64,000 nucleotides of DNA from Jatrophihabitans endophyticus (GCF_900129455.1 NZ_FQVU01000001.1:868001-932000), one strand, 5' to 3'; counted from the first letter of the stretch, positions 8,023-16,729 are shown. Numbers and translations: made by a program. The notes: generated from the letters alone by a model not told the origin.

Positions 8023-10068
8023 TCAGCCCGTCGACGCCTCGGCCGACACCACCCCGTCGCGCGCCGCGACCACCGTGTAGCCCGGCGGCGGCCCGTCCGC
8101 CGGCGCCCCGCCGTCCTCCAGCGACGTGGCGCGGGTGCGGCCCACCACCTGCCAGCGGCCGTCCGGCGCGCGGCGGGAGACCTTGTACTCGGCGCCGGCG
8201 GGGCCGTCCCACCGGACGAGGACCGCGCCGCCGGCCAGCCGCGTGGCCGTGACGTCCGCGGGCGCCGCAACGACCGGGGCCGGGTCCGCCGGCGCCACCG
8301 GAACCACCGCGACCACCGGGACCACCGGCCCCGCCGGGGCGGCGCCACTGCGTGCCTCGGCCGAGACGCGGCCGGCGAGCAGGGCGACGACGACGTACTC
8401 GGGCACCGACCCCGCCGCCGCCCCGCCGTCCTCGACCCGGGTGCCGGCGGTCCGCCCGACGACGCGGGTCGCGCCGTCGGCACCGCGGCGCGCGACCCGG
8501 TAGCTGACCCCGCCGGTCGTCGACGGCTGCCACGTGACGACGACGGCGCCGGCACGGTCGCGGAGCGCGGTGACCGCGCGCGGCGGCTCCAGCGGTGCCG
8601 CCGCCAGCGCCGCGACCGCGCCGGGATGGTCGGGCCAGCGCTCGAGCACGCCCAGCAGCGCGCGCACCGGGTCGCGCCCCGCGCGGGCGGCCGCCACCTG
8701 CTCGTCCGCCGCCGCGACCTCGGCCCGTGCCCTGGCCAGCTCGCGCTCCGGACGGGCGCCGGACGCCGGGTCCGCCACGTCCGAGGCGGTGCGGGACAGC
8801 TGCTCCAGGTGCTCCACGGCCTCGGCGAAGCGTCGCGCGGCGAGCGCCGTCGCCACCGCCCGCCAGCGCAGCAGGGCCGCCCGCAGCGCGTCCTCGATCT
8901 CGTCGGCCACCGCACGCACCGTCGTGCCGTCCGCCCCGCCCGCGGCCGCCGCGGCGGCGGCGTGACCGCGGGCCTCGTGCAGCCGTCCCGCCCGTAGGGC
9001 GGCGCGGGCGTTGCGCAGCTCGCGCTCGGACACCGTGTCCGTCGACGGTCGGCTCGCGGGGGCCGGTTCGCGCGACCGCTCGGCCGAGCCGGACGTCTCG
9101 ACCGCGACGCCCAGGGCGGCCGCGGCATCGGTGACGACGCGACGCGCCCGCACCGCGTCCAGCCCCAGGGCCAGCGCCTCGCCGTAGAGGTGTTCGTAGT
9201 CGTCGACGACGAGCCGGTCCTCGACCAGCACCGCGGCCCGCACGCGCGGGGCGAGCTGCGCGGCGACGTCCTGCGCGACGGCGTCGAGGTACGCCTCGAG
9301 GGTCGGGCGGCCGGCCTCCAGCAGGTCGCGGACGTGCACCAGCAGCTCGTCGGCGACCGCGCGGACGCGGGTGGGCGGCAGCTCGCGGCACCGCGCGCGC
9401 CACGCGTCGGCCCGGATCGCGATCTCACCCGGTGCCGCGTCCGGGGCGAGGCCGAGCAGCGCCAGCAGCGTGGGCGGCGGCGGCATCTCCTCGAGCCGGC
9501 CGAACTCGTCGAGCAGATCGCGTACCTGCCGCCGCCGGTGCTCGCCGAGCGACGGCGTGGTCGGTGGTGGAGGGGCCGCAGGCGGGCCGTCGACGAGCCG
9601 GTGGTGCCGCAGCCGCGCCCGGACCTCGTCGGCCGACAAGCCGCTCATCGCGCCGATGTCGATCAGTCCGGCGACCTTGTCGCGGGGCACACCGCGATGC
9701 CGCTCGACGAGCCGGCGGACGGCCTGGTCGAGCAGCTCGAAGCGTTCGGCCTCGCGGCGACCGCGCACCTCGCGGACCCGCTCGGCGAGCGCGGCCCGCT
9801 GCCGGGCGTCACGCAGCGGCGCGCTGCGCTCCTCGTGCGACTCGACGAGCAGCGAGGCGAGCGTGCCGTACTTGGGGTGGTCGCGCTGCCGCTGCCAGAA
9901 CGCCCACACCTCGGCCAGCTGCGCGGCCACCTGCGCGTCCGACCACGACCCGGCCTGCTCGACGGGGATGTCGTAGAGCTCGAAGGCGTCCGAGGCGTCG
10001 GCGCCGCCACGACGCTGCACGGCCGCGAACACGCGCTTGCGGTACCCGTTGCCGTCGAAGTCGCTCAT
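8023..10068 (-). CDS. Hsp70-partner protein with helical N-terminus and two C-terminal Fn3-like domains
   Basis: A 681-aa soluble protein without signal peptide. Residues 1-150 are helical and charged with a conserved-looking block (FWQRQRDHPKYGTLASLL). Residues 170-280 repeat a related helical pattern (PTLLALLGLAPDAAPGE). Residues 340-500 are an Ala/Arg-rich coiled-coil or TPR-like stretch. Two fibronectin type III-like repeats close the protein (about 515-590 and 605-681), each with a YxVxRR...GRT...EDGG pattern. Its ATG overlaps the stop of the Hsp70 gene (ATGA), so the two are made together. I recognise no J-domain HPD motif. A role as client adaptor for the neighbouring Hsp70 is inference. 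Confidence 0.7.
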   Translation of the reverse strand: MSDFDGNGYRKRVFAAVQRRGGADASDAFELYDIPVEQAGSWSDAQVAAQLAEVWAFWQRQRDHPKYGTLASLLVESHEERSAPLRDARQRAALAERVREVRGRREAERFELLDQAVRRLVERHRGVPRDKVAGLIDIGAMSGLSADEVRARLRHHRLVDGPPAAPPPPTTPSLGEHRRRQVRDLLDEFGRLEEMPPPPTLLALLGLAPDAAPGEIAIRADAWRARCRELPPTRVRAVADELLVHVRDLLEAGRPTLEAYLDAVAQDVAAQLAPRVRAAVLVEDRLVVDDYEHLYGEALALGLDAVRARRVVTDAAAALGVAVETSGSAERSREPAPASRPSTDTVSERELRNARAALRAGRLHEARGHAAAAAAAGGADGTTVRAVADEIEDALRAALLRWRAVATALAARRFAEAVEHLEQLSRTASDVADPASGARPERELARARAEVAAADEQVAAARAGRDPVRALLGVLERWPDHPGAVAALAAAPLEPPRAVTALRDRAGAVVVTWQPSTTGGVSYRVARRGADGATRVVGRTAGTRVEDGGAAAGSVPEYVVVALLAGRVSAEARSGAAPAGPVVPVVAVVPVAPADPAPVVAAPADVTATRLAGGAVLVRWDGPAGAEYKVSRRAPDGRWQVVGRTRATSLEDGGAPADGPPPGYTVVAARDGVVSAEASTG

Positions 10069-11750
10069 GGCCCGCGACGCCGCGTGCGCGAGAGCTGGTC
10101 GCGCTCGCGCGCGACCTCGGCCTGCGAGAGCGTGGCCCCGGTCTGCGCGGTGAGTGTGAGGGGCAGTCCGGCCTCGACGTGGAACGCGTAGACGGTCAGC
10201 ACGCCGTCGAAGCCCATGTCGAAGGTCACCTGGACCTCGCTGCCCGCCCCGAAGCCCGGCGGGATGCCCTCGATCGAGCCCGCGACCAGCAGCTTGACGT
10301 CCTGCAGGTGCGGCGACTCGTCCTGACTCTGCTGCTCCACGATCCGCAGCTCGATCGCCTCCTGGTCGGTGCGCACCGTGCCGAACGAGCGCTGCACCCG
10401 GACGGGGAGCCGGTCGTTGCGGTGCACCAGCCAGCTCGCCTCGAGCTCGCCGGTCGCCGGATTGGCGGCGAGGACGCCGAACCCGCGGGACACGACGGTG
10501 TCGACGCGGATGTCGATCGAACGCCGCACCTGCGCGAGCGGGAGGCCGAGGGCGTCGGCGGCGCGGCGACAGGCGGCGTCGAGCTCGGCGGGAGCGGCGT
10601 GGTCGAGCGGTGCGCCGTCCGAGAGCCGGCCGCGGGTGACGAGGTCACCGCCGACCAGGCGCTCCAGGTCCTTCTTCGCCCCGAACAGCGCCGCGCCCTT
10701 GGCCACCGCGAGATCGGGGTCGTGCAGCTCTGGTGCCAGCCCCAGCTCCTCGTGCAGGGCCCGGCCCACCATGGGCATCCGCGACGATCCGCCGACCATG
10801 AGGACGCGGTCGACCCGGTCCACGCCGCGGCGCGACGCGGCGGCCAGACATGCCCGGGTGAGCTCGATCGTGCGCCGCAGCAGCCCGGCCGTCATCTCCT
10901 CGACCTCGGCGCGGGTGAGCGAGATCGTGGCGCGTGCGCCGTCGTGCGTCACGACGACCTCGGTGGAGTCGTGCTCGGACAGCTCGCGTTTCGCCCGTTC
11001 GGCGGCCAGGACGAGCTCCTGGCTGCCGGCGGAGTCGTCGAGCGGGTCCTCGGCGTCCGGGTTCTCGGCGCAGAAGCGGCGGGACAGGTGCAGACAGATC
11101 CGCTCGTCCCAGTCGGCGCCGCCGAGCTGGTGGTCGCCGTCCACCGCGAGCACGGAGATGCGACGGTCAGCGAGCTCGATGACGGTGGCGTCGAACGTGC
11201 CACCGCCCAGGTCGTAGACGAGGACCGTCTCGTACTCGGCGTCCTTCCGCAGCCCCGGCGCACCGTCGAGCCGCCCGAAGCCGTACGAGAGCGCGGCGGC
11301 GATGGGTTCGGACAGCACGTCGACGACGTCGAGCCCGGCGTAGGTACCGGCCAGGATCGTGGCGCGCCGTTCCTCGTCGCCGAAGTACGCGGGCACCGTG
11401 ATCACCGCCGAGGTGATGCGCTCGCCCGAGCCGAACTCGGCGTCGGCGCACAGCGAGCGGAGGATCAGCGACGACACCGCGGGTGCCGACCACGGCTTGC
11501 CGTGCGCCACGAAGCGCCAGTCGGAGTCGCCCATGCGCCGCTTCACCAACGCGCACACGTGGTCGGGGTCGAGACGGGCCTGCCGGCGGGCTCCCTCGCC
11601 GACGAGGTGCTCGTCGGGCGAGGCGAACAGGACGACCGACGGCACGGTGTGCTCGCCGGTCATCCCGACCAGCACCTCGGGCCGGCCGTCGGGGCCGGTG
11701 CGCGCGACGGCGGAGCAGGTGGTGCCGAGATCGATTCCGTGGACGGCCAC
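10065..11750 (-). CDS. Hsp70-family chaperone lacking the helical lid
   Basis: A protein of about 561 aa with a complete actin-like ATPase: phosphate-1 motif HGIDLGTTCSAVARTG at the N-terminus, VYDLGGGTFDATVIEL near residue 180, and adenosine motif VLMVGGSSRMPMV near 315. The substrate-binding beta-sandwich follows (about 390-540). The chain ends only about 20 residues later, so the alpha-helical lid of DnaK is missing. I take the GTG at 11750, which places VHGIDLGTT as in DnaK; an upstream GTG at 11783 is possible. It is co-translated with the Fn3-tailed partner and faces a GrpE-like gene 46 bp away. It is a specialised Hsp70, not the housekeeping DnaK. Confidence 0.88.
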   Translation of the reverse strand: MAVHGIDLGTTCSAVARTGPDGRPEVLVGMTGEHTVPSVVLFASPDEHLVGEGARRQARLDPDHVCALVKRRMGDSDWRFVAHGKPWSAPAVSSLILRSLCADAEFGSGERITSAVITVPAYFGDEERRATILAGTYAGLDVVDVLSEPIAAALSYGFGRLDGAPGLRKDAEYETVLVYDLGGGTFDATVIELADRRISVLAVDGDHQLGGADWDERICLHLSRRFCAENPDAEDPLDDSAGSQELVLAAERAKRELSEHDSTEVVVTHDGARATISLTRAEVEEMTAGLLRRTIELTRACLAAASRRGVDRVDRVLMVGGSSRMPMVGRALHEELGLAPELHDPDLAVAKGAALFGAKKDLERLVGGDLVTRGRLSDGAPLDHAAPAELDAACRRAADALGLPLAQVRRSIDIRVDTVVSRGFGVLAANPATGELEASWLVHRNDRLPVRVQRSFGTVRTDQEAIELRIVEQQSQDESPHLQDVKLLVAGSIEGIPPGFGAGSEVQVTFDMGFDGVLTVYAFHVEAGLPLTLTAQTGATLSQAEVARERDQLSRTRRRGP

Positions 11751-11796
11751 CGGCGGAGAGTACCGACCCCGGCTCGGCGCCACCTACGATCGCCGC

Positions 11797-12261
11797 GTGA
11801 GCGAACCGTCCCTGCAGGACCTCGCCGACGCCGTCACCGACCTCGGCCGCGTGGTGGCGCGCCAGGGCGCGAGCCTGGACCGCCTGGTCGACGACGCGCG
11901 TGCGGCCGCCGCCCGGGAGCGTGCCGGGGCCGACGTCGCCCTGCTCGTCGACCTCGCCGCCCTGCACCGCGACGCGCGGGCGTGCGCCGAGACCGCCCGT
12001 GCCGCGCGCGACCGCACGGCATTCACGGCGATCGCGACCGGCCTGGAACGGCTGCTGGCCGGCCGTGGCGGCACGCTCGTCACGCCGTCGGTCGACGACG
12101 CCTTCGACGCCGCCACGATGGAGGCCGCCGAGGTCGTCGCCACCGGGGACCGCCGGCTCGACCGCACGGTCGACTCGGTCCGCGAACCCGGGCTGTCGCT
12201 GCCGGCCACGGGGCGTTCGGTGCGACCGGCCCGCGTCGTGGTCCGCCGCCACCGCGACTGA
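11797..12261 (+). CDS. GrpE-like nucleotide exchange factor
   Basis: A 154-aa protein with the GrpE architecture: a long N-terminal coiled coil (about residues 1-70, heptad-like LQDLADAVTDLGRVV), a short helical bundle, and a C-terminal beta wing ending in LSLPATGRSVRPARVVVRR. That ending resembles the GrpE wing pattern of a Gly-containing turn, then RPAxV. Overall identity to canonical GrpE looks low, so this is a divergent paralogue that probably serves the neighbouring lid-less Hsp70. The GTG at 11797 lies 7 bp after a TACGAT hexamer, so the transcript may be leaderless. Confidence 0.65.
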   Translation: MSEPSLQDLADAVTDLGRVVARQGASLDRLVDDARAAAARERAGADVALLVDLAALHRDARACAETARAARDRTAFTAIATGLERLLAGRGGTLVTPSVDDAFDAATMEAAEVVATGDRRLDRTVDSVREPGLSLPATGRSVRPARVVVRRHRD

Positions 12262-12273
12262 GCGACCGCCGGG

Positions 12274-13371
12274 TCAGTCCGGCGGCCGCAGCCCGGTCTC
12301 GACGGTCAGCCCGCCGTCGGGGTTGGCGCGGGCGGCGATCGTCCCGCCGTGCGCGGCGACGACGGAGCGTGCGATCGTCAGCCCGAGACCGACCCCGCCG
12401 CCGTGGTCGAGCCGCTCGCCGGCGAGCCGCCGGAACGGCTCGAACAGCCCCGCCACCTGTTCCGGCGGCACCGCCGGTCCGGTGTTGGCGACGACCAGGT
12501 TGCCGGGGACGCGGACGGTGACGTGCACGCTGCCCCCGGCGTCGTTGTACTTGACGCCGTTCTGGACGAGGTTGGTGACCAGCCGCTCCAGCAGCGGCCG
12601 CTCCCCCACGACGGTCACCGGGTCGGCGGCCAGGCACAGCTCGACGCCGCGCGCGACGGCGGTGGGACGCAGCGTCTCCACGACCTCGGCGACCACGCGG
12701 TCCAGCGCGATCGACTCCGTGCTCAGCACCCCGCGCTCGGTCTCGGCGAGGGTGAGCAACCCGTCGATCAGCGCCTCGTTGCGCTCGTTCGTCGCCAGCA
12801 GCTGCCGTGACAGCAGCTCCAGCTGGTCGGCGGTGAGGGCGCTCGAGAGGCTCACCTCGATGAGCGCGCGCTGCGTGGCGAGCGGGGTACGCAGCTCGTG
12901 CGAGGCGTTGGCCGCGAAGCGCCGCTGCGCCTCGTAGCCCTCGGCGACACGGTCGAGCATCGCGTCGACGGCGTCGGCGAGCCGGCGCGTCTCGTCGCCG
13001 GCCGGCCCGCGCTGGCGCAACCGCAGCCCCAGGTTGGTCGGCCCCAGCTGCTCGACGGCGTCGGTCATCCGCCGCAACGGTTCGGTGACCCAGCGAGCGA
13101 GCGCGTACGTGATGACGGCGACGATCGCCAGGCCGAGGACGAGCTCCACCGCCGCGAACCCGTAGCGGTACTGCAGGCTGTTGCACCCGTTGAACACGCC
13201 GACGGCCCGGCTGAGGCCCGAGCCGCCACAGGCGACGTCCGCGCCGTCGCTGCCGCGCAGGTCCACCAGCAACGCCGCCGCGAGCCGCCAGCCGATGTCG
13301 AGCAGCAGCCAGCCGACCGGGAAGCCGAGCGCGATCGCCGCCAGCGCGCGACGGCGCAGGGTCGACGTCAC
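12274..13371 (-). CDS. Membrane sensor histidine kinase, HAMP/HisKA type
   Basis: A 365-aa EnvZ-class kinase. Transmembrane helix 1 is at about residues 10-35. A short extracytoplasmic loop holds two cysteines (ACGGSGLSRAVGVFNGCN). Helix 2 is at about 72-96 and a HAMP linker ends near 148. The H-box is FAANASHELRTPLATQRAL near residue 160. N-box NLVQNGVKYN and G-box GGVGLGLTIARSVV complete the ATPase. The cysteine pair could form a disulfide. The GTG start overlaps the stop of the response regulator gene (GTGA), so both are made from one transcript with the regulator first. The signal is unknown. Confidence 0.92.
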   Translation of the reverse strand: MTSTLRRRALAAIALGFPVGWLLLDIGWRLAAALLVDLRGSDGADVACGGSGLSRAVGVFNGCNSLQYRYGFAAVELVLGLAIVAVITYALARWVTEPLRRMTDAVEQLGPTNLGLRLRQRGPAGDETRRLADAVDAMLDRVAEGYEAQRRFAANASHELRTPLATQRALIEVSLSSALTADQLELLSRQLLATNERNEALIDGLLTLAETERGVLSTESIALDRVVAEVVETLRPTAVARGVELCLAADPVTVVGERPLLERLVTNLVQNGVKYNDAGGSVHVTVRVPGNLVVANTGPAVPPEQVAGLFEPFRRLAGERLDHGGGVGLGLTIARSVVAAHGGTIAARANPDGGLTVETGLRPPD

Positions 13372-14027
13372 TCGCCGAACCGGTAGCCGACGCGCGGCAC
13401 GGTGTGGACGACGGGCGGCTCGCCGAGCTTGCGGCGCAGCGTCATCACCGCCACCCTGACGGCGTTGGTGAACGGGTCGGCGTGCTCGTCCCACGCCTTC
13501 TCCAAGAGCTCCTCGGCGCTGACGACCTCGCCGGGGGCTCGCATCAGCACGCCGAGCACGGCGAACTCCTTCGGCGTCAGGTCGAGCAGCCGTCCGTCGC
13601 GGAACGCGCGGTGCCGCGGCACGTCGAGCACGACACCCGCGTGCTCGACGATCGGCGCCGACCCGGTGGGCGCGCGCCGGGCCAGCGCCTGGATGCGCGC
13701 CGCGAGCTCGGCGAAGGCGAACGGCTTCGTGAGGTAGTCGTCGGCGCCGAGGCCGAGCCCGTCGACGCGGTCGCGGATGCCGCTCGCCGCGGTCAGGATC
13801 AGCACCCGGGTGCCGAGCTGCTCGCGCACGAGCCAGCGGCACACCTCGTCGCCCGTCGCGGCGGGCATGTCGCGATCGAGGACGGCGACGTCGTAGCGAT
13901 TCACCGCGAGCCGTTCCATCGCCGCACCGCCGTCGTAGCAGACGTCGACGGCCATCGCGAGCCGCCGCAGCCCGTCGGCCACCGTGTCGGCGAGCAACCG
14001 CTCGTCGTCGGCGAGCAGCACCCGCAC
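13368..14027 (-). CDS. OmpR/PhoB-family response regulator
   Basis: A 219-aa two-domain regulator. The receiver has the acidic pair D7/D8, phospho-acceptor D51 in VLDRDMP, and the conserved lysine in LTKPF near residue 101. The winged-helix DNA-binding domain spans about 125-219 and includes LTPKEFAVLGVLMRAPGEVV and TLRRKLGEPPVVHTVPRVGY. It is the first gene of the operon with the sensor kinase. Its promoter lies in the 116-bp gap shared with the divergent DD-peptidase gene, where two CATAAGC direct repeats are the likely binding site for this regulator class. Confidence 0.94.
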   Translation of the reverse strand: MRVLLADDERLLADTVADGLRRLAMAVDVCYDGGAAMERLAVNRYDVAVLDRDMPAATGDEVCRWLVREQLGTRVLILTAASGIRDRVDGLGLGADDYLTKPFAFAELAARIQALARRAPTGSAPIVEHAGVVLDVPRHRAFRDGRLLDLTPKEFAVLGVLMRAPGEVVSAEELLEKAWDEHADPFTNAVRVAVMTLRRKLGEPPVVHTVPRVGYRFGE

Positions 14028-14080
14028 GATCGTCCCTCCCCCTCGTCCGTTCGCATCGTCCGCGAGCCTCGCCGACCGTC

Positions 14081-14098
14081 CATAAGCGCGGCATAAGC
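14081..14098. promoter_or_regulatory. Direct-repeat operator for an OmpR/PhoB-type regulator
   Basis: CATAAGC at 14081-14087 and again at 14092-14098, an 11-bp period, so both face the same side of the helix. Tandem half-sites of one helical turn are the usual target of OmpR/PhoB dimers. They lie 54 bp before the response regulator start and 46 bp before the DD-peptidase ATG, so they could control both directions. Confidence 0.55.
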
Positions 14099-14143
14099 AG
14101 GTCGCGAACGCCGACGATAACCAGCCGCCGCGAGGCTCCGGGC

Positions 14144-15094
14144 ATGACCAGCACCCTCGTCCCGCCCGGCCCCGTCCGTCCGCCCGTCCGTCCGCCGGAT
14201 CGCCGGGCGGGGCTGGCCCCCGCGCTGGCCGCGTGCGTCGCGGTGATCGTGGTCGCCGGCATGCTCGCGGCCGTCCTCGTCTACCGGCAGGCGACCGACG
14301 ACAGTCGCCGCGACTACCTGGGCGCGCGGGGGTGGCCGGTCCGTGGCCAGGCCGCGATCGTCGTCGGCGATGCGTCGCCGCGGACGAGCCCCGGGCAGCA
14401 ACCGGTGCCGATCGCCAGCATCGCGAAGGTCATGACCGCCTACCTGGTCCTGCGTGACCACCCGCTCACCGGCGACGCGGACGGGTTCACGCTGCGGATC
14501 AGCCGTGCCGACGTGGAGCGCACCGCCTGGCAGCGCACGGTCGACCAGTCGGTCGTCACCGTCCGCGCCGGCGAGGTGCTCACCGAGCGGCAGGCCCTGC
14601 TGGCGCTGCTGCTGCCCTCGGCCAACAACGTCGCCGAGTTCCTCGCCCGCCGGGTGGCCGGACGGGTCGATGCGTTCGTCGCCCGCATGAACGACACCGC
14701 ACGCCGGCTGGGCATGCGGCAGACCCACTACGCCGACCCCAGTGGCTTCGACAGCCTCACCGTCTCCACGGCGACCGACCAGCTCGTGCTGGCTCGCGTG
14801 GTCGCCCGGGACGCCACGTTCGCCGCCTTGGTGGCGACGCGGACCGCGCGCGTCCCGGTGGCGGGGACGATCCGCAACACCGACGCGCTGCTCGGTCGCG
14901 ACGGCTTCGTCGGCACCAAGACCGGCTCGCACGACGCCGCCGGCGGCTGCTTCATGTTCCGGGCGCACCGACGGGTCCACGGCCACCGCGTCGACGTCGT
15001 CGGGGTGGTGCTGGGCCAGCGCGGCCACGACCTCGTCCGCGCGGGGCTCTATGCCGCCCGGCAGCTGGTGGCCGAGGTCTCGGCCCCGGGGTGA
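14144..15094 (+). CDS. Secreted D-alanyl-D-alanine carboxypeptidase-like serine peptidase (S11)
   Basis: A 316-aa penicillin-binding-protein-fold enzyme anchored by one N-terminal membrane helix (about residues 25-50), so the active site faces the cell wall. The catalytic triad of motifs is complete: SxxK as PIASIAKVMTAYLVL near residue 85, SxN as LPSANNVAEF near 160, and KTG as FVGTKTGSHDAAGG near 255. There is no C-terminal PBP5-like beta domain. It is expected to trim pentapeptide stems of peptidoglycan. It faces a two-component regulator across a tandem-repeat operator, suggesting envelope-stress control. Length is shorter than DacB-type enzymes (about 380-400). Confidence 0.9.
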   Translation: MTSTLVPPGPVRPPVRPPDRRAGLAPALAACVAVIVVAGMLAAVLVYRQATDDSRRDYLGARGWPVRGQAAIVVGDASPRTSPGQQPVPIASIAKVMTAYLVLRDHPLTGDADGFTLRISRADVERTAWQRTVDQSVVTVRAGEVLTERQALLALLLPSANNVAEFLARRVAGRVDAFVARMNDTARRLGMRQTHYADPSGFDSLTVSTATDQLVLARVVARDATFAALVATRTARVPVAGTIRNTDALLGRDGFVGTKTGSHDAAGGCFMFRAHRRVHGHRVDVVGVVLGQRGHDLVRAGLYAARQLVAEVSAPG

Positions 15095-15104
15095 CGGCCC
15101 CCGG

Positions 15105-15422
15105 TCACTCGGGGCGGAAGGTGCGCTCGACCGACACCTCGGTGACCGTCTCGGTCACGCCGTCGGCGGAGGCCTCGGTGATGCGCAGCCGCACCCGCTG
15201 GTGCAGGCTCGCCGGGGCCCGGTCGCTGCCGCAGCAGCGCGAGATCAGCGCCCGGACGTCCTGCTCGATGCCGAACTGGGCGAGGCACGGCGCGCACCCG
15301 TCGAGGTGCTGACGGATGCGGTCGCGCAGCCCCTCGTCGGTCTCGTTGTCGAGGTACAGGTAGACGTCGGCCAGGACCGCGTCGCAGTCGATGTTGCCCG
15401 GACCGAAACCCATGGCACCCAT
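15105..15422 (-). CDS. rsrA: RsrA/RshA-type redox-sensing zinc anti-sigma factor
   Basis: A 105-aa ZAS-domain protein. The zinc/thiol-switch motif is HLDGCAPC (HxxxCxxC) at about residues 39-46, with the upstream cysteine in NIDCDAVL near residue 13. In Streptomyces and mycobacteria this protein holds SigR/SigH inactive until disulfide stress oxidises the cysteines and releases zinc. The start codon overlaps the stop of the sigma factor gene by one base (TGATG), giving coupled, near-stoichiometric synthesis. The C-terminal 40 residues are variable. A small CC pair (SRCCGSD) near 64-65 is additional to the canonical ligands. Confidence 0.93.
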   Translation of the reverse strand: MGAMGFGPGNIDCDAVLADVYLYLDNETDEGLRDRIRQHLDGCAPCLAQFGIEQDVRALISRCCGSDRAPASLHQRVRLRITEASADGVTETVTEVSVERTFRPE

Positions 15423-16015
15423 CAGTTCTCGCCCCCGACCCCGCTCGGCAGAAGACCCCGGTCCCGAGCGTAGTCGCCCAGCAGGTTCTGTAGCTGCCGG
15501 CGCCCGCGATGCAGGCGCGACATCACCGTGCCGATGGGCGTGCCCATGATCTCGGCGATCTCCTTATACGCGAAGCCCTCGACGTCGGCGAGGTACACCG
15601 CGAGCCGGAAGTCCTCGGGCAGCGCCTGCAGCGCCTCCTTCACATCGGAGTCGGGCAGGTGGTCCAGCGCCTCCATCTCGGCCGACCGGAGCCCGGTCGA
15701 GGAGTGCGACTCGGCCCGCGCGAGCTGCCAGTCCTCGACGTCCTCGTTGCCGGACTCCTGCGGCTGACGCTGCTTCTTGCGGTAGTTGTTGATGAAGGTG
15801 TTGGTGAGGATCCGGTACAGCCACGCCTTGAGGTTCGTGCCCTCGGTGAACTGGTGGAACGCCGCGTAGGCCTTGACGAACGTCTCCTGCACGAGGTCCT
15901 CGGCGTCGGACGGGTTGCGCGTCATGCGCATCGCGGCCGCGTAGAGCTGGTCCAGGAAGGGCAGCGCGTCCCGTTCGAAGCGGGCGCGCCGTTCCTCGAC
16001 CGTCTCGTCAGCCAC
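15422..16015 (-). CDS. sigR: ECF sigma factor SigR/SigH (thiol-oxidative stress)
   Basis: A 197-aa ECF sigma factor. Region 2 includes [18 protein letters not shown] and [16 protein letters not shown]. Region 4 includes [40 protein letters not shown] start at the GTG at 16015, because GAGAGGAA lies about 7 nt upstream and the product then begins like mycobacterial SigH. The frame stays open upstream to GTG 16132 (39 extra residues), so a longer isoform is possible, as known for Streptomyces SigR'. The gene is preceded by a consensus SigR promoter and followed by its anti-sigma gene, so it controls itself. Confidence 0.93.
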   Translation of the reverse strand: MADETVEERRARFERDALPFLDQLYAAAMRMTRNPSDAEDLVQETFVKAYAAFHQFTEGTNLKAWLYRILTNTFINNYRKKQRQPQESGNEDVEDWQLARAESHSSTGLRSAEMEALDHLPDSDVKEALQALPEDFRLAVYLADVEGFAYKEIAEIMGTPIGTVMSRLHRGRRQLQNLLGDYARDRGLLPSGVGGEN

Positions 16016-16156
16016 CGTGTTCCTCTCGACTCCGCGTGGTGCGGAGACTATCGCGCGGCCCGACAGCGGCCGGACGGCGGAGGCGACCCGGTCGGGTCGC
16101 ACCGGTGCGGACACAGTCATCGGCAGGTACACCCTCTCTTCGTCGGTTACCCCGTC

Positions 16157-16182
16157 AACCGTTCCCTCGCACCGAACATTCC
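16157..16182 (-). promoter_or_regulatory. SigR/SigH-type autoregulatory promoter
   Basis: On the minus strand GGAAT (16182-16178) is followed after 18 bases by GTT (16159-16157), exactly the GGAAT-N18-GTT consensus of SigR/SigH. Transcription would begin near 16150, upstream of both the 16132 and 16015 start codons of sigR. This is the positive-feedback promoter expected for the regulon. Confidence 0.8.
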
Positions 16183-16241
16183 GACGCGCCCGCGCCCGCC
16201 GCGGCGGTTCGCCGGTGCCCGGGGCGTCCTAGGGTGACGCC

Positions 16242-16718
16242 GTGGCCACAGGGACCCCGGCGACCGTCCTGCTCGCGCGCGAGGGCGTGGCGTTCACGCT
16301 GCACCCCTACGCACACGACCCGCGGGCCGAGGCGTACGGCGACGAGGCCGCCGCGGCGCTCGGGGTCGAGCCGGAGCGCATCTGCAAGACCCTGATCGCG
16401 ACGGTGGACGGCTCGCCGGCCTGCGCGGTCGTCCCGGTGGCGGCGCGGCTGGACCTCAAGGCGTTCGCCGCTGCGCTCGGCGGCAAGCGCGGCGAGCTGG
16501 CCGACCCGGCAGCGGCCGCGCGCGCGACGGGGTACGTGGTCGGCGGCATCTCGCCGCTCGCGCAGAAGACCCGGCTGCCGGTCGTCGCCGACGAGACGGT
16601 CGAGCTCTTCGACACCGTCTACGTCTCGGCCGGCAAGCGCGGCCTGCAGGTGGAGCTCGCCCCGGCCGACCTGCTCCGCGTCACCGGCGCCACGGTGGCC
16701 GCCATCGCCACCCGCTGA
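16242..16718 (+). CDS. ybaK: Cys-tRNA(Pro)/Cys-tRNA(Cys) deacylase YbaK
   Basis: A 158-aa trans-editing enzyme that hydrolyses Cys mischarged on tRNA-Pro. The YbaK fold is shown by YGDEAAAALGVEPERICKTL near residues 29-48 with the catalytic lysine in CKTL, followed by CAVVPVAARLDLKAFAAALG, the glycine loop YVVGGISPLAQK near 103-114, and GLQVELAPADLL near the C-terminus. Length equals E. coli YbaK (159 aa). Start GTG at 16242 is the only start that gives the family N-terminus. It is divergent from sigR and shares its upstream region with the SigR promoter. Confidence 0.92.
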   Translation: MATGTPATVLLAREGVAFTLHPYAHDPRAEAYGDEAAAALGVEPERICKTLIATVDGSPACAVVPVAARLDLKAFAAALGGKRGELADPAAAARATGYVVGGISPLAQKTRLPVVADETVELFDTVYVSAGKRGLQVELAPADLLRVTGATVAAIATR

Positions 16719-16729
16719 CCGTCCCGTTC

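Noticed and set aside
9432-12521. Open frame of over 1000 codons on the plus strand across the Hsp70 module
   Set aside because: It is a mirror of minus-strand coding in high-GC DNA: Arg/Ala/His-rich, without domains, while the minus strand encodes recognisable Hsp70 and Fn3 proteins.
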